A stretch of 12,260 nucleotides of DNA, taken from positions 1 through 12,260 of the forward strand of contig JALZUY010000029.1 of assembly GCA_023301395.1 (NCBI GenBank). The letters run 5' to 3'. The stretch is from Nonlabens sp. (GTDB lineage Bacteria; Bacteroidota; Bacteroidia; Flavobacteriales; Flavobacteriaceae). Numbering within the stretch: position 1 is the stretch's first letter; the number at the start of each line of letters is the position of its first letter. Under the pieces are notes generated by a model that searched no databases, had not been told where the DNA came from, and was given only the letters and a program-made list of their open reading frames with translations. This document shows positions 1 through 7,324 of this stretch, one piece after another. Both the position numbers and the translations under genes were made by a program.

Positions 1-1
1 T

Positions 2-76
2 GGGATGCTTTTTAAATACCCATTAACGATTCCGTTTTTAAATACAAAACCAGAATCTAATAACGCAACGATATGA
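2..76 (+). CDS. Possible 3' end of an upstream gene (partial)
   Basis: One plus-strand frame is open from the window edge to a TGA at 74-76 and reads about 24 residues ending in ...KPESNNATI. Its stop overlaps the ATG of the PadR gene as ATGA, the arrangement also seen at the next gene junction, so it may be the tail of an upstream cistron in the same operon. The minus strand is also open across these 72 bases, and the stretch is too short to prove coding. No TAnnTTTG promoter box is visible before the PadR gene, which mildly supports transcription from further upstream. The product is not recognised. Confidence 0.3.
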   Translation, partial: GMLFKYPLTIPFLNTKPESNNATI

Positions 77-414
77 AGATAGAAAACACAAAAGCGCAAA
101 TGCGCAAAGGAGTACTCGAGTACTGCATTCTATCCATTCTTAAAGAAGAAGATGCCTATGTGGCAGAGATTCTAGCGACTCTCAAGGATGCAAAGTTACT
201 CGTAGTAGAAGGTACTATTTACCCGTTACTAACTCGATTAAAAAATGCAGGTTTACTCAATTATAGATGGGAAGAAAGCACTAGTGGTCCACCACGTAAA
301 TATTATGGACTGACTGAAACTGGAAAGATTTTCCTTAAAGAATTATCCACTACATGGGATGACCTTAAAAACGCCGTTAACCTGGTAACTACCACTAAAA
401 CTAAAAAATCATGA
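73..414 (+). CDS. PadR-family transcriptional regulator
   Basis: This 113-residue protein is a short PadR-type winged-helix regulator, a family of mostly ligand- or stress-responsive repressors acting as DNA-binding dimers in the cytoplasm. The start MKIENTKAQMRKG, the recognition-helix region EGTIYPLLTRLKNAGLL (residues about 46-62) and the wing GPPRKYYGLTETG (about 72-84) are characteristic. It is the minimal-length form with little beyond the winged helix and one C-terminal helix for dimerisation. The start at 73 places the conserved N-terminus at residue 1; no Shine-Dalgarno motif is present, as usual in Bacteroidota. Its TGA overlaps the ATG of the PspC gene by 4 bp, implying translational coupling. 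By inference it controls its own operon, a known arrangement for PadR-PspC pairs. The effector is unknown. Confidence 0.92.
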   Translation: MKIENTKAQMRKGVLEYCILSILKEEDAYVAEILATLKDAKLLVVEGTIYPLLTRLKNAGLLNYRWEESTSGPPRKYYGLTETGKIFLKELSTTWDDLKNAVNLVTTTKTKKS

Positions 415-2165
415 ACAAGACCATAAATATAAACCTCGCAGGGCTGTTCTTCCACATCGATGAAGATGCCTTTAATAAATTACAAAAATACCTAGGTGCT
501 GTACGTCGTTCTTTTAGCGGTATGCAAGGATCTGAAGAGATCATGGCCGATATTGAATCTCGTGTAGCTGAACTTTTTCTAGAAAAAAGAGCAAACGACC
601 AACAAGTCATCTCTATCATACACGTAGATGAAGTGATCTCTATCATGGGACAACCTGAAGATTATGAAGTAGATGAAGAGATTTTTGAAGGTGAGAGAAA
701 ATCTAGTGCGCAGCAATTGAACAATCGTTTTAATAAGCCACTGTTTAGAGATACTCTTAATGGATATATAGGTGGAGTATGCTCTGGATTAGGTCATTTC
801 TTAGGTATAGACGCTATTTGGGTAAGATTGTTTTTTGTACTCATCTCCTTCGTTACGTTCCCTTTTAATGTGCTTGCTTATTTCATCTTTTGGATTATTG
901 CAAAAGACGCTGTTACTACTAATCAACGATTACAAATGATAGGGAAAGAAGTAAATATCTCCAACTTAGGTAAAAACTTCAAGTCGGGTTTTGATGATGT
1001 AGTTGATGGGCAGACCGACGCCGACTACCGAATTGTAGGTCAAAAAGGAAAACGTGGAACGGTTCGTTTCTTTGGCTTTTTAGGAAGGTTGATAAAAGGA
1101 ATCTTTAAAGCGATTGCAAAAATTATAGGACTGTTTATGTTCTTATTAGGGTCGACTTTATTAATAGCTGTAGTACTAGGAATCATTGGTTTAGGCACCA
1201 TACAGTTCCAAGGAAATAACTTTTTCAATTTGATAGAATATGCCATCCCAGAGAATATTTCTTTAGTATGGGTTTATATTATCTCATTATGTTTAATGGG
1301 GATTCCTGCACTTATTCTAGCCATCCTAGGATTGAAACTACTCGTTAATAAAATGGGATCTATAGGTAGACCTGCCAAAATTATTCTACTATTACTTTGG
1401 ATAGGTTCTGTGATAGGTTTATGTATTATTATAGCCAGTGTAGGTGCATCAAGTGCTTTTGAAGGTAAGATTACTTCATCTGAAGATTTAGTGATTGATT
1501 CAAATAAAGTTTATGAAATCAATATGACTGATAGCAGCTATGAAGGCTACGATAACATAAGAATAAATGGTAATAAGCTAAGTTTATCATTTGATGAAGA
1601 TGGAAAAGAACAATTCAAGTTGTTTGGTATTAAAACGGCAATTGCAACTTCTAAAGATAGCATAGGAAAACTACAAGTTACATATCTAGCAAGAGGAGCA
1701 AATATGGCTATAGCTAAATCTAACGCCTCAACAATTGAATATCCTTTTACTATAACAGATAATAGTATAATTCTACCAGATTTCTTTACCATCAACCAAA
1801 AAAGGTTGACTCAACAAGAAATTATGTTAATCATTAGATTACCAGAAGGAACTAAATTCAAATGGAATGAAGAATTTGAATACCACTATTATAGCGAAAT
1901 AAGTAGAGATGTTGTTTTTCTAGAAAGTAAAGACATAGAAAGTGATCAAACTTACATTATGGAAAATGGTAAAGCTGTATGTCTAGATTGTCCTATCATA
2001 GAAGAAACAGAAGATGAAACTCCAGAGATAGGTAATGAGCCTACTCGATCTAACTCTGACGATGATACGAACTGGAAGTACGAAGATGATGTTACCACAA
2101 AAACCAAGGTGACAAAATCGAGCCGCATAGGAACGATAAAATATAAAGTAGAAGAAACCTACTAG
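411..2165 (+). CDS. PspC-domain multi-pass membrane protein
   Basis: The 584-residue protein has a cytoplasmic N-terminus (about 1-105) with acidic helices, then a PspC domain (about 107-167) with the typical PLFRD...GGVCSGLGHFLGID...VRLFFV core running into a membrane helix. Further hydrophobic segments lie near 238-262, 286-312 and 323-345. The C-terminal 235 residues are hydrophilic and beta-rich, probably outside the inner membrane, ending in an acidic then lysine-rich tail. PspC is the envelope-stress partner of the phage-shock response in proteobacteria; in Bacteroidota the domain is often fused to extra membrane and beta domains and follows a PadR gene, as here. A role in sensing envelope damage is inferred from family and context. 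A hairpin terminator follows 57 bp after the stop. Gene and frame are secure; the precise function is not. Confidence 0.88.
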   Translation: MNKTININLAGLFFHIDEDAFNKLQKYLGAVRRSFSGMQGSEEIMADIESRVAELFLEKRANDQQVISIIHVDEVISIMGQPEDYEVDEEIFEGERKSSAQQLNNRFNKPLFRDTLNGYIGGVCSGLGHFLGIDAIWVRLFFVLISFVTFPFNVLAYFIFWIIAKDAVTTNQRLQMIGKEVNISNLGKNFKSGFDDVVDGQTDADYRIVGQKGKRGTVRFFGFLGRLIKGIFKAIAKIIGLFMFLLGSTLLIAVVLGIIGLGTIQFQGNNFFNLIEYAIPENISLVWVYIISLCLMGIPALILAILGLKLLVNKMGSIGRPAKIILLLLWIGSVIGLCIIIASVGASSAFEGKITSSEDLVIDSNKVYEINMTDSSYEGYDNIRINGNKLSLSFDEDGKEQFKLFGIKTAIATSKDSIGKLQVTYLARGANMAIAKSNASTIEYPFTITDNSIILPDFFTINQKRLTQQEIMLIIRLPEGTKFKWNEEFEYHYYSEISRDVVFLESKDIESDQTYIMENGKAVCLDCPIIEETEDETPEIGNEPTRSNSDDDTNWKYEDDVTTKTKVTKSSRIGTIKYKVEETY

Positions 2166-2221
2166 GTATTTAAAATTCATGTGATCGTCAACTCAATTTT
2201 AAGAGATTCTTGTTGACAAGG

Positions 2222-2256
2222 AAACCGCTTCATTCATTTGGAGCGGTTTTTGTTTT
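2222..2256 (+). terminator. Intrinsic terminator after the PspC gene
   Basis: An 8-bp perfect stem, AAACCGCT (2222-2229) with AGCGGTTT (2242-2249), encloses a 12-base loop and runs into a T-rich stretch (TTTTTGTTTT). It ends the PadR-PspC transcript. Its 3' side runs directly into the promoter of the next gene. Confidence 0.8.
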
Positions 2257-2263
2257 ACCTTTG
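2238..2263 (+). promoter_or_regulatory. Bacteroidota-type promoter for the GIN-domain gene
   Basis: TACCTTTG at 2256-2263 matches the TAnnTTTG -7 box of Bacteroidota promoters exactly. The nearest upstream TTG (2238-2240) is only 15 bases away, shorter than the usual spacing, so the -33 element is weak. Transcription would start near 2268, leaving a leader of about 15 bases before the ATG at 2283. Confidence 0.6.
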
Positions 2264-2282
2264 TTAAACAAATTAAAATTCA

Positions 2283-3101
2283 ATGAAAAAATTATTACTC
2301 GTTCTATTAATTCTTACTGCTACTGTATCGCAAGCTCAAGAAAAGGTTAAAGGTAATCGTGAACCTAGTACAGTGATTACAAACGTAGATCCATTTAAAA
2401 TCATTGAGATAGGTGGTGATTATGAGATTGCTATTGTTGAAGGTGCTCAAGCACAAGTTGAAATCACCACAGATTCTAACTTACATCAGTTTCTTGAAAT
2501 AGCTGTTTTAGATGGGAATCTAAGCATTACTTCTACTGCAAACATTCGCTCTAAAAAAGAAATGTCTATCCGTTTGATTTACCCTGCGGGATTAACTAAA
2601 ATCATTGCAAAGGACAAAGCTGAAATAAGTGCCGTTACTGAGTTAAAAATGGATCAACTAGAAATTGAAGTGCGTGATGATGCAAAGTTGTTTTTAACCG
2701 CAAACATTAACGACCTAACGTTAAACCTCAAAGGTGATGCAAAAGCAGAATTAAATTTAAATGGCGATAAAGCTATTATTAACTTTGAAGATAAGGCAAG
2801 TGCTAAAGCTTTATTGAAATATCAAGACTTGAACCTTACTATGAAAAGCCGTACAGAAGTAAAAGTTGAAGGTGATATAAAAACAGGTGTTTTATTACTG
2901 GAAAATAAAGCCGCTTTTAAAGGAAGTAATCTTGTTTTTAACAACCTAAATATGAAAGCTTCTCAAAACACGGATTGCGAAATCAATGTCAAAGATGAAT
3001 TAACTCTTGCAGCTACTGATAGTTCAAAAGTTGAATTGCATAATACGCCTAAGGTAATCCTGGAAAAGTTTACTGGAAAAACACAATTGATTAAGAAGTA
3101 A
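2283..3101 (+). CDS. Secreted DUF2807 (head GIN domain) protein
   Basis: The 272-residue protein starts with a clear Sec signal peptide (MKKLLLVLLILTATVSQAQ), with predicted cleavage after A18. The mature part is a DUF2807/GIN domain (about 33-255): it opens with the family pattern of a short strand followed by FKIIEIGGDYEIAIVEG and then an alternation of short beta strands with D/N/K-rich turns, consistent with a parallel beta-helix-like fold. The family is annotated as a putative autotransporter adhesin head, but the molecular role is not established. It probably acts in the periplasm or on the outer membrane. It sits 117 bp after the PspC gene, behind a terminator and its own promoter, so it is neighbouring but can be expressed separately. 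The PadR, PspC and GIN genes are often found together in Flavobacteriia, suggesting a shared envelope function. Confidence 0.87.
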   Translation: MKKLLLVLLILTATVSQAQEKVKGNREPSTVITNVDPFKIIEIGGDYEIAIVEGAQAQVEITTDSNLHQFLEIAVLDGNLSITSTANIRSKKEMSIRLIYPAGLTKIIAKDKAEISAVTELKMDQLEIEVRDDAKLFLTANINDLTLNLKGDAKAELNLNGDKAIINFEDKASAKALLKYQDLNLTMKSRTEVKVEGDIKTGVLLLENKAAFKGSNLVFNNLNMKASQNTDCEINVKDELTLAATDSSKVELHNTPKVILEKFTGKTQLIKK

Positions 3102-3146
3102 GTTTTCTAGTTAATAGTTTTTAAGTTGACAGACGATATTAGATAT

Positions 3147-3175
3147 AAAAAAGCCTCGCAATGCGAGGCTTTTTT
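3147..3175. terminator. Bidirectional intrinsic terminator
   Basis: A GC-rich stem, GCCTCGC (3153-3159) with GCGAGGC (3163-3169), has a 3-base loop and is flanked by A6 on the left and T6 on the right. It can therefore terminate transcription in both directions and serves the convergent GIN-domain gene and trxB. Confidence 0.92.
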
Positions 3176-3198
3176 GTGTGAATTCTATAATTAAGCAA

Positions 3199-4176
3199 CT
3201 AGTAACTTCCTCCTATCACCTCTTCCACTATTCCTACTTCAGCAAGGTAGCGTTCAGCATCTAGTGCAGCCATACAACCTGTTCCTGCAGCTGTAACCGC
3301 TTGTCTATAGATTTTATCTTGAACATCACCACTTGCAAAAACACCTGGCAAGTTAGTAAATGTAGAACCTGGTGTAGTTATTAAATACCCAGCTTCATCC
3401 ATATCCAGTTGACCTTTAAAGATATCAGTATTAGGTTTGTGACCTATTGCGATAAATAATCCAGTAATCTCTATATCATGCTTCTCATTAGTTTGATTGT
3501 TTACAATACGTAAACCTTCCACCACTTGTTCTCCTAGAACCTCATCAACCTCTGAGTTAAACAATACTTTTATATTCTCAGTTTGAGCGACACGATGTTG
3601 CATTGCTTTGGACGCACGCATTTCACCTTTACGTACCAGCATGGTTACCTTAGTACATATGTTTGAAAGGTAAGTAGCTTCCTCAGCAGCAGTATCTCCT
3701 GCCCCTACTATTGCTACATCTTGTCCTTTATAAAAGAAACCGTCACAAACCGCACAAGCACTTACTCCACCACCACGCAATCTTTGTTCACTTGGTAAAC
3801 CTAAATACTTAGCTGTTGCGCCTGTAGAAATAATAACAGAATTTGCTTCTATTTTAGTTTTTCCATCAACAATAGCCGTGTGAACTCCACCTTTTTCGGT
3901 TGCAAATTTCACTTCAGTTACCATTCCTATACGTACTTCAGTACCGAAACGTTCTGCCTGTTTCTGTAAATCTACCATCATAGCTGGTCCATCGATACCA
4001 TCAGGATAACCTGGGAAATTATCAACCTCAGTAGTGGTTGTTAACTGTCCACCTGGTTCCATTCCTGTGTAAAGTAATGGTTTCATATCTGCACGTGCGG
4101 CATATATTGCTGCTGTATATCCTGCTGGTCCTGATCCTATAATCAGGCACTTTACTCTTTCTATTTGTTCTGACAT
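3199..4176 (-). CDS. trxB: Thioredoxin reductase (NADPH)
   Basis: This 325-residue cytoplasmic FAD enzyme uses NADPH to reduce thioredoxin. The FAD-binding motif GSGPAG is at 14-19, the redox-active CAVC pair at C141/C144, the NADPH motif GAGDTA at 158-163, and the second FAD motif ASGDV at 281-285, followed by the conserved RQAVTAAGTGCMAA segment. Length and domain order match low-molecular-weight bacterial TrxB. The frame is open 63 bases further upstream to an ATG at 4239, but those 21 extra residues precede the conserved N-terminus and their start lies upstream of a plausible -7 box at 4224-4231, so the ATG at 4176 is preferred. It is single, convergent with the GIN gene and divergent from the cupin gene. 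No thioredoxin gene is nearby. Confidence 0.96.
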   Translation of the reverse strand: MSEQIERVKCLIIGSGPAGYTAAIYAARADMKPLLYTGMEPGGQLTTTTEVDNFPGYPDGIDGPAMMVDLQKQAERFGTEVRIGMVTEVKFATEKGGVHTAIVDGKTKIEANSVIISTGATAKYLGLPSEQRLRGGGVSACAVCDGFFYKGQDVAIVGAGDTAAEEATYLSNICTKVTMLVRKGEMRASKAMQHRVAQTENIKVLFNSEVDEVLGEQVVEGLRIVNNQTNEKHDIEITGLFIAIGHKPNTDIFKGQLDMDEAGYLITTPGSTFTNLPGVFASGDVQDKIYRQAVTAAGTGCMAALDAERYLAEVGIVEEVIGGSY

Positions 4177-4223
4177 TGTATAATCTTTGGATGGTAAAAA
4201 TAACGATTCTCTTAACTTGATAT

Positions 4224-4231
4224 CAAATCTA
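4224..4231 (-). promoter_or_regulatory. Probable -7 box for trxB
   Basis: Read on the minus strand this is TAGATTTG, an exact TAnnTTTG match, in the trxB upstream region. Transcription would start near 4219, leaving a leader of about 43 bases to the ATG at 4176. No convincing -33 TTG is seen at the expected distance, so this is moderate evidence only. Confidence 0.45.
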
Positions 4232-4296
4232 GTTATCACTATTTATTATCACTTTATTAAGGTTATCCATCTCATCCTGTTTTACTTTTACACTTA

Positions 4297-4845
4297 ATGT
4301 CTAGAACCTACATCAATCCTGTTACTAAGGAACGCGCAACTATTCTTAAAACCAGTGCACAAACTAATGGTACTTATACTTATATAGAAGTAGAATTACA
4401 ACCTGGTGGCGGCAATCCTGTACATTACCATCAATATTTCACAGAGCAGTTTGAACCAGTAAAAGGTGCGCTAGGCGTCCATTATTTGGGTAAAGAATTG
4501 AAATTACAACCTGGAGAAACCTTTAAAGTTCCTATAATAGATAATCATAGATTTTACAATCCTGGAGATAAACCTATCATATTTAAAGCAAAACTAGAAC
4601 CTGGTCAACCTGGATTTGAGAATTTCATGGCGGCACTCTTTGGACTCGTAGGAGATGGGAAAACTTTTGGCCGTAATCAAATTCCTTTCAATCCATTTTA
4701 TGCTATTATACTACTCAAATGGGGCGATACTCAAGTGGATAGTATCTTCTTCAAATTGTTTAAACCCGTTTTGATAATGTTATATACGCTTTCGCGAAAG
4801 CTGGGATACGAGAAAAAATTGCTCCACAAATATGTAGAACGCTAA
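4297..4845 (+). CDS. Cupin-domain protein
   Basis: A 182-residue protein with a single cupin beta-barrel in the first two thirds. Motif 1 is seen as H43-x-H45...E50...G57, and motif 2 as G73...P79...H84...N88, so the four usual metal ligands (H43, H45, E50, H84) are present. It is therefore likely to bind a divalent metal, but substrate and reaction cannot be told from sequence. The C-terminal third (about 105-182) is less typical, with a hydrophobic stretch near 155-163 and a basic end, possibly membrane-associating. A 14-bp palindrome, GCTTTCGCGAAAGC (4788-4801), is embedded in codons 164-169 (TLSRKL). It is divergent from trxB. A TACTTTTA box at 4283-4290 lies so close to the ATG that the transcript would be nearly leaderless if this were the promoter. 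Confidence 0.82.
   Translation: MSRTYINPVTKERATILKTSAQTNGTYTYIEVELQPGGGNPVHYHQYFTEQFEPVKGALGVHYLGKELKLQPGETFKVPIIDNHRFYNPGDKPIIFKAKLEPGQPGFENFMAALFGLVGDGKTFGRNQIPFNPFYAIILLKWGDTQVDSIFFKLFKPVLIMLYTLSRKLGYEKKLLHKYVER
4788..4801. repeat. Short palindrome, copy 1 (inside the cupin gene)
   Basis: GCTTTCGCGAAAGC is a perfect 14-bp palindrome within the coding sequence. The same core recurs, in longer form, at 10699-10722. It encodes part of TLSRKL near the C-terminus, outside the cupin core. Confidence 0.7.
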
Positions 4846-4904
4846 ATAAGCACTTGCAAACGCGTTTTCAAAATCGTAACATTACACTCAACTAATTCCG
4901 AAAT

Positions 4905-6425
4905 ATGGAAAGTCAGAATATCAACCAAGAGGACGAAAAAATCATTATTAATAAGGAGCTCAGCATATGGGAAGCATTGATTCCTGTGATTGCACTGATA
5001 GGAATGCTTGCGTATAATGTATTCATTTTTGGTGATAGTGCCTTAGGTGGTACCAATCAGTTCATACTTATACTAGGTGGAGCGGTTGCTGCGATTGTAG
5101 GTTTTAGAAACAAAGTATCTTATCAATCCATGGTTGAGGAAGTTGCCCAAAACTTAAAATCTACCACAGGTGCGATACTCATTCTATTAATGGTAGGTGC
5201 GCTTGCCGGTACATGGCTCGTGAGTGGTATCATTCCTACTATGATATATTATGGTCTTGATATATTAAACCCAACTATTTTTCTCGCGGCTTGTGTTCTT
5301 ATATGTGCTGTAATATCTGTAGCAACAGGAAGCAGCTGGACGACCAGTGCTACCGTAGGTATTGCTCTCATAGGAATTGCTGGTGCGCTGGGAATAAGTG
5401 CTGGAATGACAGCTGGTGCGGTATTGAGTGGTGCGTACTTTGGTGATAAACTAAGCCCATTAAGCGATACGACTAACCTTGCTCCTGCCATGGCTGGAAC
5501 TGATCTATTCACGCACATTAAATACATGACTTACACAACTGTGCCTACTATTATTGTAACTCTGGTTGTTTTTATCATCTTAGGTTTTACAATCGACACC
5601 ACTGGTGCTGCCGATGTTTCTCAATACCAAGCAGCGATAGACGCGACATTCAACACCTCTCCATGGCTATTCCTAGTTCCTGTAGCTGTAATAGCAATGA
5701 TTGTAAAAAAGATATCGCCATTAATTGCGCTGTTAATAGGAACACTATTAGCAGCTGTGTTTGCATTGATTTTTCAACCCGATTTAGTTCTTTCTGTTTC
5801 AGGAATGGAGGAATGGAGTTTTGAAGCTGGATACAAAGGAATTATGAACGCTATCACAATTAAAACAGTAGTCGCACCAGTATCAGACAATCCTCAAATC
5901 GTCACAGAACTTGCAGGATTGTTTGAAGGAAAAGGAATGGAATCCATGCTAGGAACTATTTGGCTCATTATTTGCGCTATGGTCTTTGGTGGTGTGATGG
6001 ACGCTATAGGTGCACTGAGTAGGATTTCAAGAAGTTTGTTGAATATGTTCAGTAGTACATTTGGTTTATTCTTTAGTACTGTAGCAAGTTGTCTTGCTAT
6101 AAATGTTACTGCTAGTGATCAATATCTTGCTCTAGTAGTCCCTGGAAAGATGTATGAAAAGGCATATCGTGAAAAAGGACTTGCTCCTGAGAATTTATCA
6201 AGAACACTTGAAGATTCTGGAACAGTAACCTCTGTTTTAATTCCATGGAACACTTGTGGAGCTTATCATAGTGGTACACTAGGAGTAAGTGTAGGAGATT
6301 ATGCTATATATGCCATATTTAGCTGGTTATCTCCTATTGTGACTTTAATATTTGCCGCGTTTAGTATAAAAATAAAACAATTAGTAAAAAAAGAACCTAC
6401 ACTAGATGTGATTGGTGAAGAATAA
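4905..6425 (+). CDS. nhaC: NhaC-family Na+/H+ antiporter
   Basis: The 506-residue inner-membrane protein has about eleven hydrophobic segments and the NhaC signature GDKLSPLSDTTNLAPAMAGTD at about 180-200 followed by HIKYM, plus conserved ATGSSWTTSATVG (140-152), SDNPQ (327-331) and the late IPWNTCGAYHSGTLGV stretch (446-461). NhaC-type carriers exchange cytoplasmic Na+ for external H+ and support Na+ and pH homeostasis, which suits a marine bacterium; some relatives exchange organic substrates such as malate/lactate, so the gene name is tentative. The start at 4905 gives a short hydrophilic N-tail before the first membrane helix. A weak promoter candidate is TTG at 4854-4856 and TAACATTA at 4877-4884. 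The MBL-fold gene follows after 18 bp, so the two are probably co-transcribed. Confidence 0.92.
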   Translation: MESQNINQEDEKIIINKELSIWEALIPVIALIGMLAYNVFIFGDSALGGTNQFILILGGAVAAIVGFRNKVSYQSMVEEVAQNLKSTTGAILILLMVGALAGTWLVSGIIPTMIYYGLDILNPTIFLAACVLICAVISVATGSSWTTSATVGIALIGIAGALGISAGMTAGAVLSGAYFGDKLSPLSDTTNLAPAMAGTDLFTHIKYMTYTTVPTIIVTLVVFIILGFTIDTTGAADVSQYQAAIDATFNTSPWLFLVPVAVIAMIVKKISPLIALLIGTLLAAVFALIFQPDLVLSVSGMEEWSFEAGYKGIMNAITIKTVVAPVSDNPQIVTELAGLFEGKGMESMLGTIWLIICAMVFGGVMDAIGALSRISRSLLNMFSSTFGLFFSTVASCLAINVTASDQYLALVVPGKMYEKAYREKGLAPENLSRTLEDSGTVTSVLIPWNTCGAYHSGTLGVSVGDYAIYAIFSWLSPIVTLIFAAFSIKIKQLVKKEPTLDVIGEE

Positions 6426-6443
6426 AAATTAGAACAAAAAATT

Positions 6444-7304
6444 ATGAAAAACATATTATCATTACTAGCATTCTTAGTTACAATAACAGCTTGTGCTCAA
6501 GATCGATTTGCAAAAGTCCAAATCGAATCTACTGAAGTAAGTGAAAACACATTTATGCTCACTGGATCTGGCGGGAATATCATGATCGCTATTGATAAAG
6601 AAAAAGTGGTTATGATTGATGACCAATTTGCTCCATTAAGTGATAAAATTAAAGATGCAATAGGCGAAATAACAGAGTACCCAATTGCTTATTTAATCAA
6701 TACACATCATCATGGTGACCATACTGGCGGAAATGGTAATTTCAATTCTAAAGAAACTACCATAGTAGCTCATGTAAATGTAAAAGAACGTTTGATCGCC
6801 GAAGGAAAAGAAGAGAATTTCATTCCCGAAATGACGCTAGAAGAAGAACTAGAACTACAACTACCTACTCAAACTTGTCTGTTAATACACGTTCATAATG
6901 CACATACAGATGGTGATACGTTTATCTATTTTATAGAAGAAAACGTGGTTCACATGGGTGATGTGTTTTTTAATGCGAGATATCCATACATAGATTTAAA
7001 ATCAGGAGGATCTATTGATGGATATATCATTGCTCAACAGCGTGTTATTGAAACCATTAATAAAGACACTAAAATTATCCCTGGTCATGGAACTCTCGCT
7101 AGCTATGAAGATCTAGTTAACAATATTGAAATGTTAACAGACATTAAAGGTAAGATTGAATACTTAATCAGAACAGGAGTTTCTAAAGAGGATATCATTA
7201 AAGACGAGACCATTACAGCAGTATATGATGAACAAGGTTTTGGTAGTGGTTTTATCAATTCTGAACGCTTTAGAACTACGATTTACGAAAGTTTAAAAAA
7301 ATAA
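6444..7304 (+). CDS. Lipoprotein metallo-beta-lactamase-fold hydrolase
   Basis: The 286-residue protein begins with a lipoprotein signal ending in the lipobox ITAC, with the lipidated cysteine at residue 17. It is thus probably anchored in the periplasm or outer membrane. The MBL fold is shown by THHHGDH (H88, H90, D92, H93 of the HxHxDH motif), H154 in AHTDGD, D173 in MGDVFF and H215 in PGHG, together a complete two-zinc site. Such proteins include lactamases, glyoxalases and quinoprotein-linked hydrolases; the substrate here cannot be deduced, and antibiotic resistance should not be assumed. It lies 18 bp after nhaC and 20 bp before the patatin gene on the same strand with no terminator between, so a three-gene operon is inferred. 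The start is fixed by the signal peptide. Confidence 0.9.
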   Translation: MKNILSLLAFLVTITACAQDRFAKVQIESTEVSENTFMLTGSGGNIMIAIDKEKVVMIDDQFAPLSDKIKDAIGEITEYPIAYLINTHHHGDHTGGNGNFNSKETTIVAHVNVKERLIAEGKEENFIPEMTLEEELELQLPTQTCLLIHVHNAHTDGDTFIYFIEENVVHMGDVFFNARYPYIDLKSGGSIDGYIIAQQRVIETINKDTKIIPGHGTLASYEDLVNNIEMLTDIKGKIEYLIRTGVSKEDIIKDETITAVYDEQGFGSGFINSERFRTTIYESLKK

Positions 7305-7324
7305 GGGTTTTTAAATTTTAATAA

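Noticed and set aside
401..646. Minus-strand open frame of 81 codons
   Set aside because: Lies inside the well-supported PspC gene, with no family-like sequence; a shadow frame.
1040..1246. Minus-strand open frame of 68 codons
   Set aside because: Antisense to the membrane segments of the PspC gene; shadow frame.
1547..1795. Minus-strand open frame of 82 codons
   Set aside because: Antisense to the PspC gene C-terminal domain; no independent start signal or motif.
1983..2180. Minus-strand open frame of 65 codons
   Set aside because: Antisense to the PspC gene end; composition is that of a complemented acidic/lysine-rich tail.
4177..4239. 21-residue N-terminal extension of trxB from an ATG at 4239
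   Set aside because: Precedes the family's normal N-terminus and its start lies upstream of the likely -7 box, so it would not be transcribed from that promoter.
5249..5527. Minus-strand open frame of 92 codons
   Set aside because: Antisense to the conserved core of the NhaC gene; shadow frame.
6444..7304. MBL-fold protein as an antibiotic-resistance beta-lactamase
   Set aside because: The zinc-site motifs are common to the whole superfamily; nothing in the sequence or context points to beta-lactam hydrolysis.
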